Source of the DNA: CAYGTK01 sp964352775
GTDB taxonomy: Bacteria > Bacteroidota > Bacteroidia > Chitinophagales > CAIOSU01
Assembly (NCBI GenBank): GCA_964352775.1
Contig: CAYGTK010000094.1
Span: 1 to 15,546 of the forward strand
Length of the DNA stretch: 15,546 nt
Direction of reading: 5' to 3'
Shown here piece after piece: positions 1 through 6,891 of the stretch (position 1 is its first letter; each line of letters begins with the position of its first letter). The notes beneath the pieces are model-generated. The model was not told the origin of the DNA. It did not search any database and worked only from the letters and a program-made list of their open reading frames with translations. The position numbers were made by a program, and so were the translations under genes.

Positions 1-1
1 T

Positions 2-613
2 TTGCCGTGGGTGGTCACCCCATTTGTTAATTATTTTCTACAGGGTAACGAAGCTTTTTTTGCCGACCCCACCTTTAGTTTCATGGTCATTTTCTATGCC
101 TTGGCTGCTATAGCTATGGGTTTATCCATTAGTCATACCAGTTTTATAGCGGTGCTTTCGGGCTACTATTTTTCTTGGTGGTGGTTTCCAGCTTTGGTAC
201 TGTCTTATCTTACTGCGGCAATGCTGGGTTTAACGCTAGGTAAATGGCTTAATAAAGAAGTGGCAGGGGGTTATCTCGACGATAATCCACGGTTCCACGA
301 TTTTTTGGAAAAGCTAAAAGGCAATACATTCCTACTAGTCCTTTTTAGTCGTCTTTCTCCAATCTTCCCTTTTGCTTTTATGAATATGGCCTTGGCCTCT
401 ATCAATATCCCTCTCCGCGGTTTCTTATCTGGTAGTTTGGTAGGTATGGTGCCCCGCACAGCAGTGTTCGTGTACACAGGTAGCCGTGTTGACGATATTT
501 GGGCATTTGTATCAAAGCCCAGCTTAGACGGAGCATTTGCCTTAATGCCTGTAGTACTTATCCTTATTTCTACCATAGGTATGATATGGTTAGTGAGGAA
601 GAGTATGAAGTAG
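2..613 (+). CDS. TVP38/TMEM64 (VTT domain, DedA-like) membrane protein, 5'-truncated
   Basis: Integral inner-membrane protein of the VTT/SNARE-associated (DedA superfamily) group. Related proteins are implicated in lipid scrambling or membrane homeostasis, but the substrate here is unknown. The frame is open at the left edge, so the N-terminus lies outside the window; 203 codons remain. Visible hydrophobic segments lie at about residues 26-55, 60-80, 110-135, 140-160 and 178-198. The diagnostic VTT stretch is FSRLSPIFPFAFMN (115-128), with the conserved Arg117, the prolines and Asn128, followed by a Gly-rich hydrophobic helix with GSLVGMVPRTAVFVYTG. The short C-terminal tail is basic (RKSMK), consistent with a cytoplasmic end. 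The next gene starts 39 bases after the stop. The family assignment is confident; the precise role is not. Confidence 0.8.
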   Translation: MPWVVTPFVNYFLQGNEAFFADPTFSFMVIFYALAAIAMGLSISHTSFIAVLSGYYFSWWWFPALVLSYLTAAMLGLTLGKWLNKEVAGGYLDDNPRFHDFLEKLKGNTFLLVLFSRLSPIFPFAFMNMALASINIPLRGFLSGSLVGMVPRTAVFVYTGSRVDDIWAFVSKPSLDGAFALMPVVLILISTIGMIWLVRKSMK

Positions 614-652
614 GTGTTACCTCTTTTTGTTATCTTAATAAACCTTAGAATT

Positions 653-1324
653 ATGAAAAAGATAGCATTACTTATCGCCCTGCTGACTACAGCAATAACC
701 TTAACATTTGCCCAAACGGGGGAGATAACGGGGATAGTTACCGATGAATTCACACAAGAGCCTGTTTCTTTCGCTACTATCTCTTTAGAAGGAACCGATA
801 TCGGCTTACTTACGGATGAAAATGGAAAGTATACCATAAAGCCATTGCCTTCAGGTGAGTACACTTTGCTATTCTCCTTTCCTGGGTATCAAGGCAGAAA
901 AATACAAGGTATCAATGTTACTCCTGATGCAATTGTAAGTATTGACCTTAAGGTATCAATTGATGTAATGAAGATAATAGATGTAACCGAATATCAAGAT
1001 CTGATAGACATGACAGTAGCAGGTGTGGTGCCAGTAATAAGCAACAAAGACTTAATGAATGCACCAGTTGTGGAGTACGTAGATGCTGTATCCACAGTAG
1101 TAGGAGCTTACCAAGCTGACGCTGGTGAAACACCCATTTTTCGTGGTAGCAGAGAGGCCAATACTATTTTCATGTTCGAAGGTATGCGCATGAGGGGTAA
1201 TACCTATATACCACGTTCGGCAGTAGGTAATATTCAAGTAATAAGTGGCGGCATGCCTGCCAAGTATGGTGATAGCACAGGTGGTATTATATTGATAAAT
1301 ATGCGCGGCTACCCTGTATACTAA
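653..1324 (+). CDS. Secreted CarboxypepD_reg-like + TonB plug domain protein lacking a beta-barrel
   Basis: 223-residue exported protein that resembles only the front end of a SusC/TonB-dependent outer-membrane receptor. Residues 1-20 form a signal peptide (MKKIALL..., ending FAQ, no lipobox). Residues 22-100 are a carboxypeptidase-regulatory-like beta-sandwich (GEITGIVTDEFTQEPVSFA, then LTDENGKYTIKPLPSGEYTL). Residues 125-217 are a plug domain with RGSREANTIFMFEGMRM and VISGGMPAKYGDSTGGIILI. The gene then stops after GYPVY, where a receptor would continue for 500 or more barrel residues. The start chosen is ATG at 653, because it begins the signal peptide; an in-frame GTG at 614 would add 13 implausible residues. 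No barrel sequence follows in any frame before ccmB at 1373. It may be a periplasmic binding module or a partner of other receptors; function unknown. Confidence 0.75.
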   Translation: MKKIALLIALLTTAITLTFAQTGEITGIVTDEFTQEPVSFATISLEGTDIGLLTDENGKYTIKPLPSGEYTLLFSFPGYQGRKIQGINVTPDAIVSIDLKVSIDVMKIIDVTEYQDLIDMTVAGVVPVISNKDLMNAPVVEYVDAVSTVVGAYQADAGETPIFRGSREANTIFMFEGMRMRGNTYIPRSAVGNIQVISGGMPAKYGDSTGGIILINMRGYPVY

Positions 1325-1357
1325 GCACATGAATACCTGCTTTAGAATGATATAGGC

Positions 1358-1365
1358 TAACTTTG
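1358..1365 (+). promoter_or_regulatory. -7 promoter element (TAnnTTTG) for the ccmBCD operon
   Basis: TAACTTTG matches the Bacteroidota -7 consensus TAnnTTTG exactly and ends 7 bases before the ccmB ATG. The transcript would therefore have almost no leader. No clear -33 TTTG is present 17-19 bases upstream. Confidence 0.5.
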
Positions 1366-1372
1366 CCTATCA

Positions 1373-2053
1373 ATGGGGCAAACAGCACATGTTTTTCATC
1401 TTATAGGTAAAGACCTATTGCTAGAGTGGCGGCAGAAATACGCCTTAGGTGGTATTCTGTTATACGTTGTTTCCACGGTTTTCCTCATATACATTGTATT
1501 GAACCAAGGCGGCCTTCTCGATAGGTTAGGTTTTAAATTCTGGTCGGCCTTCTTTTGGGTCACCATACTTTTCGCCTCGGTTAATGCACTTACTAAGAGT
1601 TTTATTCAAGAGAGTAATGAGCGTCAGTTGTATTACTATACGCTGGTAAGTCCGCAGGTGGTTATCCTTTCTAAAATGGTGTACAATCTCTTTCTGATGC
1701 TTCTACTGGCATTGTTGGGTTATGGTGCCTTTGCATTGATGATAGCTAACCCAGTGGTGCAATTACCCATCTTCCTTTTGGTGTTATTGCTGGGTGGTGC
1801 AGGCTTATCTTTCACACTTACTATGGTGAGTGCTATAGCAGCGAAAGCGCAGAACAACATCACCTTAATGGCGGTACTTAGCTTCCCCATATTATTGCCA
1901 TTACTGCTCCTTATTCAAAAAATGACCCAGTATGCCTTTTTGGCTAATGTAGATGTTACCAGCTTGTGGAAAGATAGTATCGTTCTTTTAGCCTTTGATG
2001 GCATGATAGTCGTACTTTCGTACCTATTGTTTCCGTTCTTATGGAGGGATTAA
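1373..2053 (+). CDS. ccmB: Heme exporter protein CcmB (ABC permease subunit)
   Basis: Inner-membrane permease subunit of the CcmAB ABC transporter. In the system I cytochrome c maturation pathway this transporter drives release of the heme-loaded CcmE chaperone from CcmC. The 226-residue length is normal for CcmB (about 220). The N-terminal amphipathic stretch LIGKDLLLEWRQKYALGGIL, with its conserved E-W-R, precedes about six membrane segments near residues 22-43, 54-74, 97-122, 128-150, 157-180 and 199-222. QESNERQLYYYTLVSP forms the typical cytoplasmic loop, with the pattern E-x-x-x-x-Q-L-x-x-Y-x-L. The gene is followed after 3 bases by ccmC. The ATPase gene ccmA is not adjacent and must be elsewhere. 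It is likely transcribed from the -7 element at 1358. Confidence 0.88.
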   Translation: MGQTAHVFHLIGKDLLLEWRQKYALGGILLYVVSTVFLIYIVLNQGGLLDRLGFKFWSAFFWVTILFASVNALTKSFIQESNERQLYYYTLVSPQVVILSKMVYNLFLMLLLALLGYGAFALMIANPVVQLPIFLLVLLLGGAGLSFTLTMVSAIAAKAQNNITLMAVLSFPILLPLLLLIQKMTQYAFLANVDVTSLWKDSIVLLAFDGMIVVLSYLLFPFLWRD

Positions 2054-2056
2054 GGC

Positions 2057-3115
2057 ATGATAGCATTATTACGTAAGCGGTGGTGGAAAATTGTTGGGGT
2101 GCTCATCCTCAGTTATGCTATTATTGGGGGCTTATTTATTCCACTAGCCCCAGGTATTATTCAAGTTAGCCCCAGCCAAGTAGAGGCTGGTACAGAACAG
2201 ACTTTTGAAGTTAAGGGGTACAACTCTCACTATGCGGAAGGCGAATTACCTACTATTTTACTCAAGCAAGATTCTATTATCTATTGTGCAATTGCAGCCA
2301 GAGCGCTTAGTGATGATGTATTGGAAGTGAAATTCAACATTCCTTCTGCATCTCAACTACGACAAGATAAAACTACATTCGACCTTATTATCGATGGTGA
2401 AAAAGATGGCACTACTTTCCGTAGAGGAGCTATAATAGCATCAGGTGATAAGAATGAAGAAGAGGTAGAATTAGTGCCTGCATGCCAAGTAGATTTTTCA
2501 CCACGCCAAGCCAATTTTATCAGTTTTCCCTTTAGGGAGATATTGTACGAGAGCATTCGTAATCTCTTTTTTCATGTGCCTATGTGGTTTGGTATGACTT
2601 TGATCATGTTCTTCTCTTTTGCCATGAGTATAACTTACTTGGCCAATGGAAAAATGGACCACGATCTAATTGCAAAAGAGGCTGCTGCTGTAGGGCTGTT
2701 CCTCGGCTTCCTTGGCGCGATAACAGGAGCTACATGGGCCAACTTCACTTGGGGTGAACCGTGGCCTAATGACCCACGAACCAATAGTGCTGCTGTTGGT
2801 ATATTGATCTACCTAGCTTATTTCGTATTACGAGGGTCGCTTACTAATGAGTTAAGCAGGGCAAAAGTATCTGCGGTATATGGAGTGTTTGCCTTTGTGC
2901 TGTTTATCGTATTCATATTTGTGTTGCCACGAATGACCACCTCCGTTCACCCAGGTGCTGGTGGTAACCCTGGCTTTAAGCAATACGACCTAGACAATAC
3001 CATGCGACCGATATTCTATAGTGCCGTATTTGGCTACACGCTTCTTGGTATGTGGATCATATCATTACGAGTGCGCTACGGCCTTATGAAACAACAATTG
3101 GAAAACGAGAACTGA
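2057..3115 (+). CDS. ccmC: CcmC/CcsA-family heme-handling protein with large periplasmic insertion
   Basis: Membrane heme-handling protein of system I cytochrome c maturation, which loads heme onto CcmE. The WWD-family signature is at WGEPWPNDPRTNSA (232-245), with the tryptophans and Asp239 kept and Pro where many homologues have a third aromatic. The two expected heme-ligand histidines are present: His173 in RNLFFHVPMWFGM and His298 in TTSVHPGAGGNPG. Membrane segments lie near 11-30, 175-195, 212-230, 246-260, 272-291 and 317-337. At 352 residues it is about 120 longer than typical CcmC. The excess is one block at 33-160 between the first membrane segment and His173, and it reads as a beta-sandwich (IIQVSPSQVEAGTEQTFEVKG, resembling IPT/TIG-type Ig folds). 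The stop codon overlaps the next start as TGATG, implying translational coupling. Confidence 0.85.
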   Translation: MIALLRKRWWKIVGVLILSYAIIGGLFIPLAPGIIQVSPSQVEAGTEQTFEVKGYNSHYAEGELPTILLKQDSIIYCAIAARALSDDVLEVKFNIPSASQLRQDKTTFDLIIDGEKDGTTFRRGAIIASGDKNEEEVELVPACQVDFSPRQANFISFPFREILYESIRNLFFHVPMWFGMTLIMFFSFAMSITYLANGKMDHDLIAKEAAAVGLFLGFLGAITGATWANFTWGEPWPNDPRTNSAAVGILIYLAYFVLRGSLTNELSRAKVSAVYGVFAFVLFIVFIFVLPRMTTSVHPGAGGNPGFKQYDLDNTMRPIFYSAVFGYTLLGMWIISLRVRYGLMKQQLENEN

Positions 3116-3321
3116 TGAGGAATTCGATATTACTTCTAGCTTTTACCATGATAACCTTTTCTGCCAAAGCATCGGGTAGTATTGAGGAAAGCCTGTACGC
3201 TACAGGGAAAATTTATGTGGTAGTTGCAGTTTTGTTGCTGATCTTTTTCGGTATCATCGGATTTCTTCTACATTTGGAACGTAAGATCTCCAAATTGGAA
3301 AAAGAGATAGAGAATAAATAA
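3115..3321 (+). CDS. CcmD family protein
   Basis: 68-residue membrane protein of the Bacteroidota CcmD family, the small partner thought to stabilise the CcmABC complex and help heme-CcmE release. An N-terminal hydrophobic stretch (MRNSILLLAFTMITFSAKAS, about 1-20) looks like a signal peptide. It is followed by the family-typical LYATGKIYVVVAVLLLIFFG, whose hydrophobic part (about 34-53) is the membrane anchor. A charged heptad-like tail, HLERKISKLEKEIENK, probably forms a short cytoplasmic helix. The start ATG at 3115 overlaps the ccmC stop by one base (TGATG), which fixes the start and argues for coupled translation. The usual downstream neighbour ccmE is absent; glutamate dehydrogenase follows after 41 bases. 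Confidence 0.75.
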   Translation: MRNSILLLAFTMITFSAKASGSIEESLYATGKIYVVVAVLLLIFFGIIGFLLHLERKISKLEKEIENK

Positions 3322-3362
3322 GCCCTTCCCCCTTTTATAAAACAAATAACAATAACCTTTTT

Positions 3363-4784
3363 ATGGCTAAGACTAATGAGAATTATAGCTTTCATCAGAG
3401 TGTAGAAGACTCTTTTGATAAAGCTGCCGCGCTCTCTAAACATCCCAAAGGATTGTTAGAGCAGATAAAGCTTTGTAACAGTGTTTATCAAATGAAGTTT
3501 CCTGTAAAAATGGGTAGTGAATATGTGGTTATCGAAGCGTATCGTGCACAGCATAGTCATCACCGTACACCTACCAAAGGTGGTATCCGTTACAGCATTC
3601 ATGTAAATCAAGACGAGGTAATGGCACTGGCAGCCCTTATGACCTATAAGTGTGCTGTAGTTGATGTTCCTTTTGGTGGAGCAAAGGGTGGAATTAAAAT
3701 AAGCCCTCGTAATAGTACTCCTCAGCAGTTGCAGCGTATTACTCGTCGCTACACGGCGGAGTTGATCAAAAAGAACTTTATTGGCCCTGGAATTGACGTG
3801 CCTGCACCCGATTATGGAACAGGGGAGCGCGAAATGGCTTGGATATTAGATACCTATATGACATTTCACCCTGGCCAGATAGATGGTTACGGATGTGTTA
3901 CTGGTAAGCCAGTTAGTCAAAATGGTATCCGTGGTCGTCGTGAAGCTACAGGTCGTGGTGTTTGGAATGGATTGAAAGAGGTTTGTAGCTACAAAGATGA
4001 TATGAAGGCTCTCGGTCTTGAACCTGGTATTGCTGGTAAAACAGTATCAGTACAAGGTTTTGGTAACGTAGGCTACTATGCTGCGCTTTATATGATGGAA
4101 GATGGTGCCAAAGTGGTATCGGTAGGTGAATTAGAAGGTGGCGTATACAACCCAGAAGGATTGGATATACCAAAGCTCTTCAAGCACCGTAAAGAGACTG
4201 GTTCTATCTTGAATTTCCCAGGTGCTAAAAACCTGAAAGAAGGTAATGAGTCACTAGAAGTGGAATGTGATATTTTGATACCTGCAGCTTTGGAGAATCA
4301 GATCAACCAAAGCAACATGAAGAGGATAAAAACCAAGATAATTGGTGAGGCAGCAAATGGACCAGTAACGCCAATTGCAGAAGAACACTTATTGAAAAAG
4401 GGAGTGATCATCGTTCCAGACATTTATCTGAATGCTGGTGGTGTAACTGTTTCTTACTTCGAATGGTTGAAAAACTTATCACACGTGCGTTTCGGACGTA
4501 TGAACAAACGTTTTGAAGAGGCATCTAATGCTAACATGGCAGACATGGTAGAGCAGATGACAGGAAAGCGTATGAGTAAAGCCGAGCGCAAATTGATCGT
4601 TCGCGGTGCAGATGAGATAGATATCGTAAATTCTGGATTGGAAGAGACCATGCACTTTGCCTACGTTCAAATACGCGACATTTGGAAACGCAATAAGAAA
4701 ATTGAAGACCTGCGTACAGCGGCCTTTACTAGTGCCATCAATAAAATAGCCGATGCTTATTTAGCAATGGGTATTTTCCCTTGA
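3363..4784 (+). CDS. Glu/Leu/Phe/Val-family dehydrogenase, probably glutamate dehydrogenase
   Basis: Cytoplasmic oxidoreductase that interconverts glutamate with 2-oxoglutarate and ammonium, linking nitrogen assimilation to the TCA cycle. The 473-residue length fits the small hexameric class. The substrate domain shows Lys72 in TPTKGGIRY, Lys96 in MTYKCAVVDVPFGGAKGGI and the catalytic-type Lys108 in the same stretch, and IGPGIDVPAPDYGTGEREMAW at 140-160. The Rossmann domain has GFGNVG at 232-237. Glu255 stands at the end of the second beta strand (VVSVGE), an acidic residue that favours NAD over NADP; cofactor choice is inference. NAGGVTVSYFEW is the usual late active-site segment. The start is the ATG after ACCTTTTT, with no Shine-Dalgarno. 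The gene is followed by an intrinsic terminator at 4810, so it is the last gene of its unit. Confidence 0.88.
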   Translation: MAKTNENYSFHQSVEDSFDKAAALSKHPKGLLEQIKLCNSVYQMKFPVKMGSEYVVIEAYRAQHSHHRTPTKGGIRYSIHVNQDEVMALAALMTYKCAVVDVPFGGAKGGIKISPRNSTPQQLQRITRRYTAELIKKNFIGPGIDVPAPDYGTGEREMAWILDTYMTFHPGQIDGYGCVTGKPVSQNGIRGRREATGRGVWNGLKEVCSYKDDMKALGLEPGIAGKTVSVQGFGNVGYYAALYMMEDGAKVVSVGELEGGVYNPEGLDIPKLFKHRKETGSILNFPGAKNLKEGNESLEVECDILIPAALENQINQSNMKRIKTKIIGEAANGPVTPIAEEHLLKKGVIIVPDIYLNAGGVTVSYFEWLKNLSHVRFGRMNKRFEEASNANMADMVEQMTGKRMSKAERKLIVRGADEIDIVNSGLEETMHFAYVQIRDIWKRNKKIEDLRTAAFTSAINKIADAYLAMGIFP

Positions 4785-4809
4785 TGCACGTTCTGTTTTA
4801 AGTCTAATT

Positions 4810-4838
4810 GCCCTCTGCATTTATGTAGGGGGCTTTTT
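4810..4838 (+). terminator. Intrinsic terminator of the glutamate dehydrogenase gene
   Basis: GCCCTCT (4810-4816) pairs with AGGGGGC (4827-4833), with one G-U wobble. An inner extension GCA/TGT closes a four-base loop, and five T residues follow at 4834-4838. It lies 26 bases after the dehydrogenase stop codon. Confidence 0.8.
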
Positions 4839-4859
4839 ATTGTTCGTAGGCTTAGATGT

Positions 4860-4889
4860 AAAAGAAAGCCCCACGCCAAGGCGTAGGGC
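4860..4889 (-). terminator. Intrinsic terminator of the DUF2795 gene
   Basis: On the minus strand GCCCTACGCC is followed by TT and GGCGTGGGGC, a 10-pair stem with one U-G wobble, and then by TTTCTTTT. It lies 33 bases after the stop of the minus-strand gene. With the terminator at 4810-4838 it insulates two convergent units. Confidence 0.78.
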
Positions 4890-4922
4890 AGTAATTACTT
4901 ATCTATATGTAACTGAGAGTAG

Positions 4923-5144
4923 CTAGTACTCGTCTTCATTAAAGTAAAAGTCTTCGCTGGTGGGGTAATCTGACCAAACATCTTCGATGCTTTCGTAGAT
5001 CTCTCCGTCATCGTCCAGCTCCTGTAAGTTCTCTATCACCTCTATTGGTGCTCCAGAACGGATACAAAAGTCGATTAATTCGTCTTTAGTAGATGGCCAT
5101 GGGGCGTCTTCAAGGTGTGAGGCTAATTCTAGTGTCCAGAACAT
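4923..5144 (-). CDS. DUF2795 domain-containing small acidic protein
   Basis: 73-residue acidic protein of a family that is highly conserved among Bacteroidota; its function is not known. The whole protein is the family domain: FWTLELASHLEDAPWPSTKDE at the start, LIDFCIRSGAPIEVIENLQEL in the middle, and a closing acidic block ESIEDVWSDYPTSEDFYFN. It has no signal peptide or membrane segment, so it is probably cytoplasmic. It is transcribed alone, with a complete -33/-7 promoter 21 bases upstream and its own terminator 33 bases downstream. That dedicated unit suggests a freely expressed, possibly abundant protein (inference). Confidence 0.82.
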   Translation of the reverse strand: MFWTLELASHLEDAPWPSTKDELIDFCIRSGAPIEVIENLQELDDDGEIYESIEDVWSDYPTSEDFYFNEDEY

Positions 5145-5165
5145 ATTTTGTCTTTAAATTTCGTG

Positions 5166-5195
5166 CAAATATAGAATTAAAACGTTACCGTCAAA
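5166..5195 (-). promoter_or_regulatory. Complete Bacteroidota-type promoter for the DUF2795 gene
   Basis: On the minus strand TTTG (plus coordinates 5192-5195) is followed by 18 bases and then TATATTTG (5166-5173). Both elements and the spacing match the consensus TTTG-N17-19-TAnnTTTG. It ends 21 bases before the start codon. This is the only promoter in the window with both boxes intact. Confidence 0.8.
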
Positions 5196-5266
5196 ATTAG
5201 TGCGTGCATTAAATACACAAATAATTCACACAAGTTCAAAAAAAGAGGGGGAAACTGTTGCCTAGC

Positions 5267-5815
5267 CTACATTCTAGGTTTCCAAGGTAAGTCTTCTTTT
5301 CCGTTGTCGTATACCCATTTTCTAGAGAGTACGAATAAGAAGTCGCTTAATCGGTTCAGATACATCTTCACCTTTTCATCTACCCATTCGGTTTCTTCTA
5401 GCTGAATGGTCAATCTTTCGGCCCTGCGGCATACACATCGTGCAACATGAGCAAAGGAAGCAGAAGGATGTCCGCCAGGCAATACAAAAGAGCGCATTTC
5501 AGGTAAATGCTCGTTCATCAAGTCCATCTGCTTTTCCAATAGCTCAATATCGGTATCATGAAGGTCAGGTATCTTCATCTTCGACTTCTCAGGGTCGCTA
5601 GCTAGTGATGAGCCAATAGTGAATAAACGGTCTTGTATTTCCTTCAGCAGCTCTTTATCGCGCTCTAACGAAGCATGATCACTCAATACGCCTATCCAGC
5701 TGTTCAGCTCGTCTACCGTTCCGTAGGCTTCAATACGTAAATGATGTTTGGGTACACGGGTGCCGCCTATAAGGCTGGTTTGGCCCTTATCGCCTGTTTT
5801 GGTGTATATCTTCAC
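5267..5815 (-). CDS. PduO-type cob(I)alamin adenosyltransferase
   Basis: Transfers the adenosyl group of ATP to cob(I)alamin to make coenzyme B12 (adenosylcobalamin); cytoplasmic, usually a trimer. The 182-residue length is typical. The N-terminal ATP-binding motif YTKTGDKGQTSLIGGTRV (4-21) is intact, followed by EAYGTVDELNSWIG (29-42), FVLPGGHPSASFAHVARCVCR (110-130) with RRAER, and MYLNRLSDFLFVLSRKW (151-167), the signature helix. The start is GTG at 5815, because the conserved N-terminus begins there; only one base separates it from the gatC stop (TAG-G-GTG), so translation is probably coupled. It is the last gene of the plsC-gatC unit. A B12-dependent enzyme such as methylmalonyl-CoA mutase or ribonucleotide reductase must lie elsewhere (inference). 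Confidence 0.88.
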   Translation of the reverse strand: MKIYTKTGDKGQTSLIGGTRVPKHHLRIEAYGTVDELNSWIGVLSDHASLERDKELLKEIQDRLFTIGSSLASDPEKSKMKIPDLHDTDIELLEKQMDLMNEHLPEMRSFVLPGGHPSASFAHVARCVCRRAERLTIQLEETEWVDEKVKMYLNRLSDFLFVLSRKWVYDNGKEDLPWKPRM

Positions 5816-5816
5816 C

Positions 5817-6119
5817 CTACTGCTCTCCAGGGTTCTTAAGCACCTTAGGTACTTTAATGTAGTCGCTGTCTTTAAGGGGAGCGTTCTTCAAACCATCTTC
5901 ATGACTTATCACCTGCTCCATCTTATCTTCACGTAGCACATTCACTTCCTCGGTCATATATATCAAAGGTTCAACACCTTCTGTATCTACTTCGCTTAAC
6001 TTATCTACGAAGTCGAGCATTTTCTTCAGATCTTTTTTGATGGTCTCTTTGGCTTCTGCCTCAAATTCCAATTTAGCCAAGGTGGCTATTCTATCAACCA
6101 ACTGGTTGTTTACTTCCAT
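5817..6119 (-). CDS. gatC: Asp-tRNA(Asn)/Glu-tRNA(Gln) amidotransferase subunit C
   Basis: Small subunit of the GatCAB complex, which amidates mischarged Glu-tRNA(Gln) and/or Asp-tRNA(Asn). GatC wraps around GatA and stabilises the complex. The 100-residue length is typical. Family features are VDRIATLAKLEFEAEA near the N-terminus, the helix LKKMLDFVDKLSEVDTEGVEP, and the C-terminal extended stretch LREDKMEQVISHEDGLKNAP ending in YIKVPKVL. The start ATG lies inside the 3' end of plsC, an overlap of 26 bases, and the stop is one base before the adenosyltransferase start. gatA and gatB are not in the window; separation of gatC from gatAB is common. Confidence 0.9.
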   Translation of the reverse strand: MEVNNQLVDRIATLAKLEFEAEAKETIKKDLKKMLDFVDKLSEVDTEGVEPLIYMTEEVNVLREDKMEQVISHEDGLKNAPLKDSDYIKVPKVLKNPGEQ

Positions 6120-6846
6120 ATTCTTGCTTTAAGTCGCTATCAATAATAGCGAATACTTCGTTCTTTAATAGTTCTACTTGTTCATCCGTCATCCCCGCTG
6201 TTTCAATTGGTGGATGAACTATAACCCTAGCCGTACCAGGAGCACATTGCATCTCTTTATCGTAATTGAAAAGATGCCAGTTATCTAAAAACGTAATGGG
6301 AACTATCGGTACTTGTTTGTCAATGGCCAATTTAAAAGGCCCGTTCTTGAACTCCAATAGCTCTGGTGGGTTAGCGGCTGTAGTTCCTTCTGGAAATATA
6401 ACCATGCTGTAACCTCTATCAATACTTTCTGCAGCCTGGATGAAGGCCTTGAACGAACCTATTTTGCTTTGTCTGTTCACTGCAATATCTACCGTGCGGA
6501 AAAACATTCCGAATATCGGAATGTCGCCAAATTCCTTTTTTGCCATAAACCGAAAACGGTCGCCTGCGAAAAGCCCAAAGAAAGGAATATCCAAAATGGA
6601 GGTGTGATTAGAACAGAAGATATATTGCTGATCTTTATCAAATCGCTCACCGGTATACTGAACTCGGTAGTTCATTCCCGTAAATGGCATTAAAAAAAAT
6701 GCCCAAACCCAACGTAGTTTATTGGCATAAGGATACCATCTTTCGTCGCTAAGAGTGATATAGAACAGGGGGTACAATAGAATAAGCAGCCCACCAAATA
6801 TGATGAAGTAGTACCAAGCAAATACTCGGCGTAGTATCTTATTCAT
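6094..6846 (-). CDS. plsC: 1-acyl-sn-glycerol-3-phosphate acyltransferase (PlsC family)
   Basis: Membrane-associated acyltransferase that converts lysophosphatidic acid to phosphatidic acid in phospholipid synthesis. With the start used here it has 250 residues. A hydrophobic N-terminal anchor (about 9-32, WYYFIIFGGLLILLYPLF) precedes a second hydrophobic patch near 45-57. Catalytic block I is NHTSILD, an H-x4-D motif with His81 and Asp86. Block III is VIFPEGTTA (FPEGTT at 151-156, with Thr in place of the common Arg), and block IV is VPIVPITFLDN. An in-frame ATG at 6858 would add MVEE. The ATG at 6846 is preferred because the -7 element at 6860-6867 predicts transcription starting at or after 6858. 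The gene heads an operon with gatC and the adenosyltransferase. Confidence 0.82.
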   Translation of the reverse strand: MNKILRRVFAWYYFIIFGGLLILLYPLFYITLSDERWYPYANKLRWVWAFFLMPFTGMNYRVQYTGERFDKDQQYIFCSNHTSILDIPFFGLFAGDRFRFMAKKEFGDIPIFGMFFRTVDIAVNRQSKIGSFKAFIQAAESIDRGYSMVIFPEGTTAANPPELLEFKNGPFKLAIDKQVPIVPITFLDNWHLFNYDKEMQCAPGTARVIVHPPIETAGMTDEQVELLKNEVFAIIDSDLKQEYGSKQPVG

Positions 6847-6859
6847 TTCTTCCACCATT

Positions 6860-6867
6860 CAAAAATA
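6860..6867 (-). promoter_or_regulatory. -7 promoter element (TATTTTTG) for plsC-gatC-adenosyltransferase
   Basis: The minus strand reads TATTTTTG, an exact match to TAnnTTTG, 13 bases before the ATG at 6846. The more upstream ATG at 6858 begins only one base after it. No -33 TTTG is seen at the usual spacing. Confidence 0.45.
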
Positions 6868-6877
6868 CGAATTTTAC

Positions 6878-6885
6878 TATTTTCG
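6878..6885 (+). promoter_or_regulatory. -7-like promoter element (TATTTTCG) for trpS
   Basis: TATTTTCG fits TAnnTTYG and ends 6 bases before the trpS ATG, so the mRNA would be almost leaderless. It is 10 bases from the opposing plsC element at 6860-6867. Confidence 0.45.
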
Positions 6886-6891
6886 CTACTT

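Noticed and set aside
614..652. GTG start for the plug-domain protein
   Set aside because: It would put 13 residues in front of a well-formed signal peptide; the ATG at 653 begins it exactly.
271..864. Minus-strand open frame of 197 codons
   Set aside because: It lies antisense across the VTT membrane protein and the plug protein, both of which have clear family motifs; its translation shows no recognisable domain.
5261..5278. CCTAG...CTAGG inverted repeat at the end of the adenosyltransferase gene as a terminator
   Set aside because: Only five pairs, overlapping the stop codon, and the T-rich run on the minus strand begins 16 or more bases later; not a convincing intrinsic terminator.
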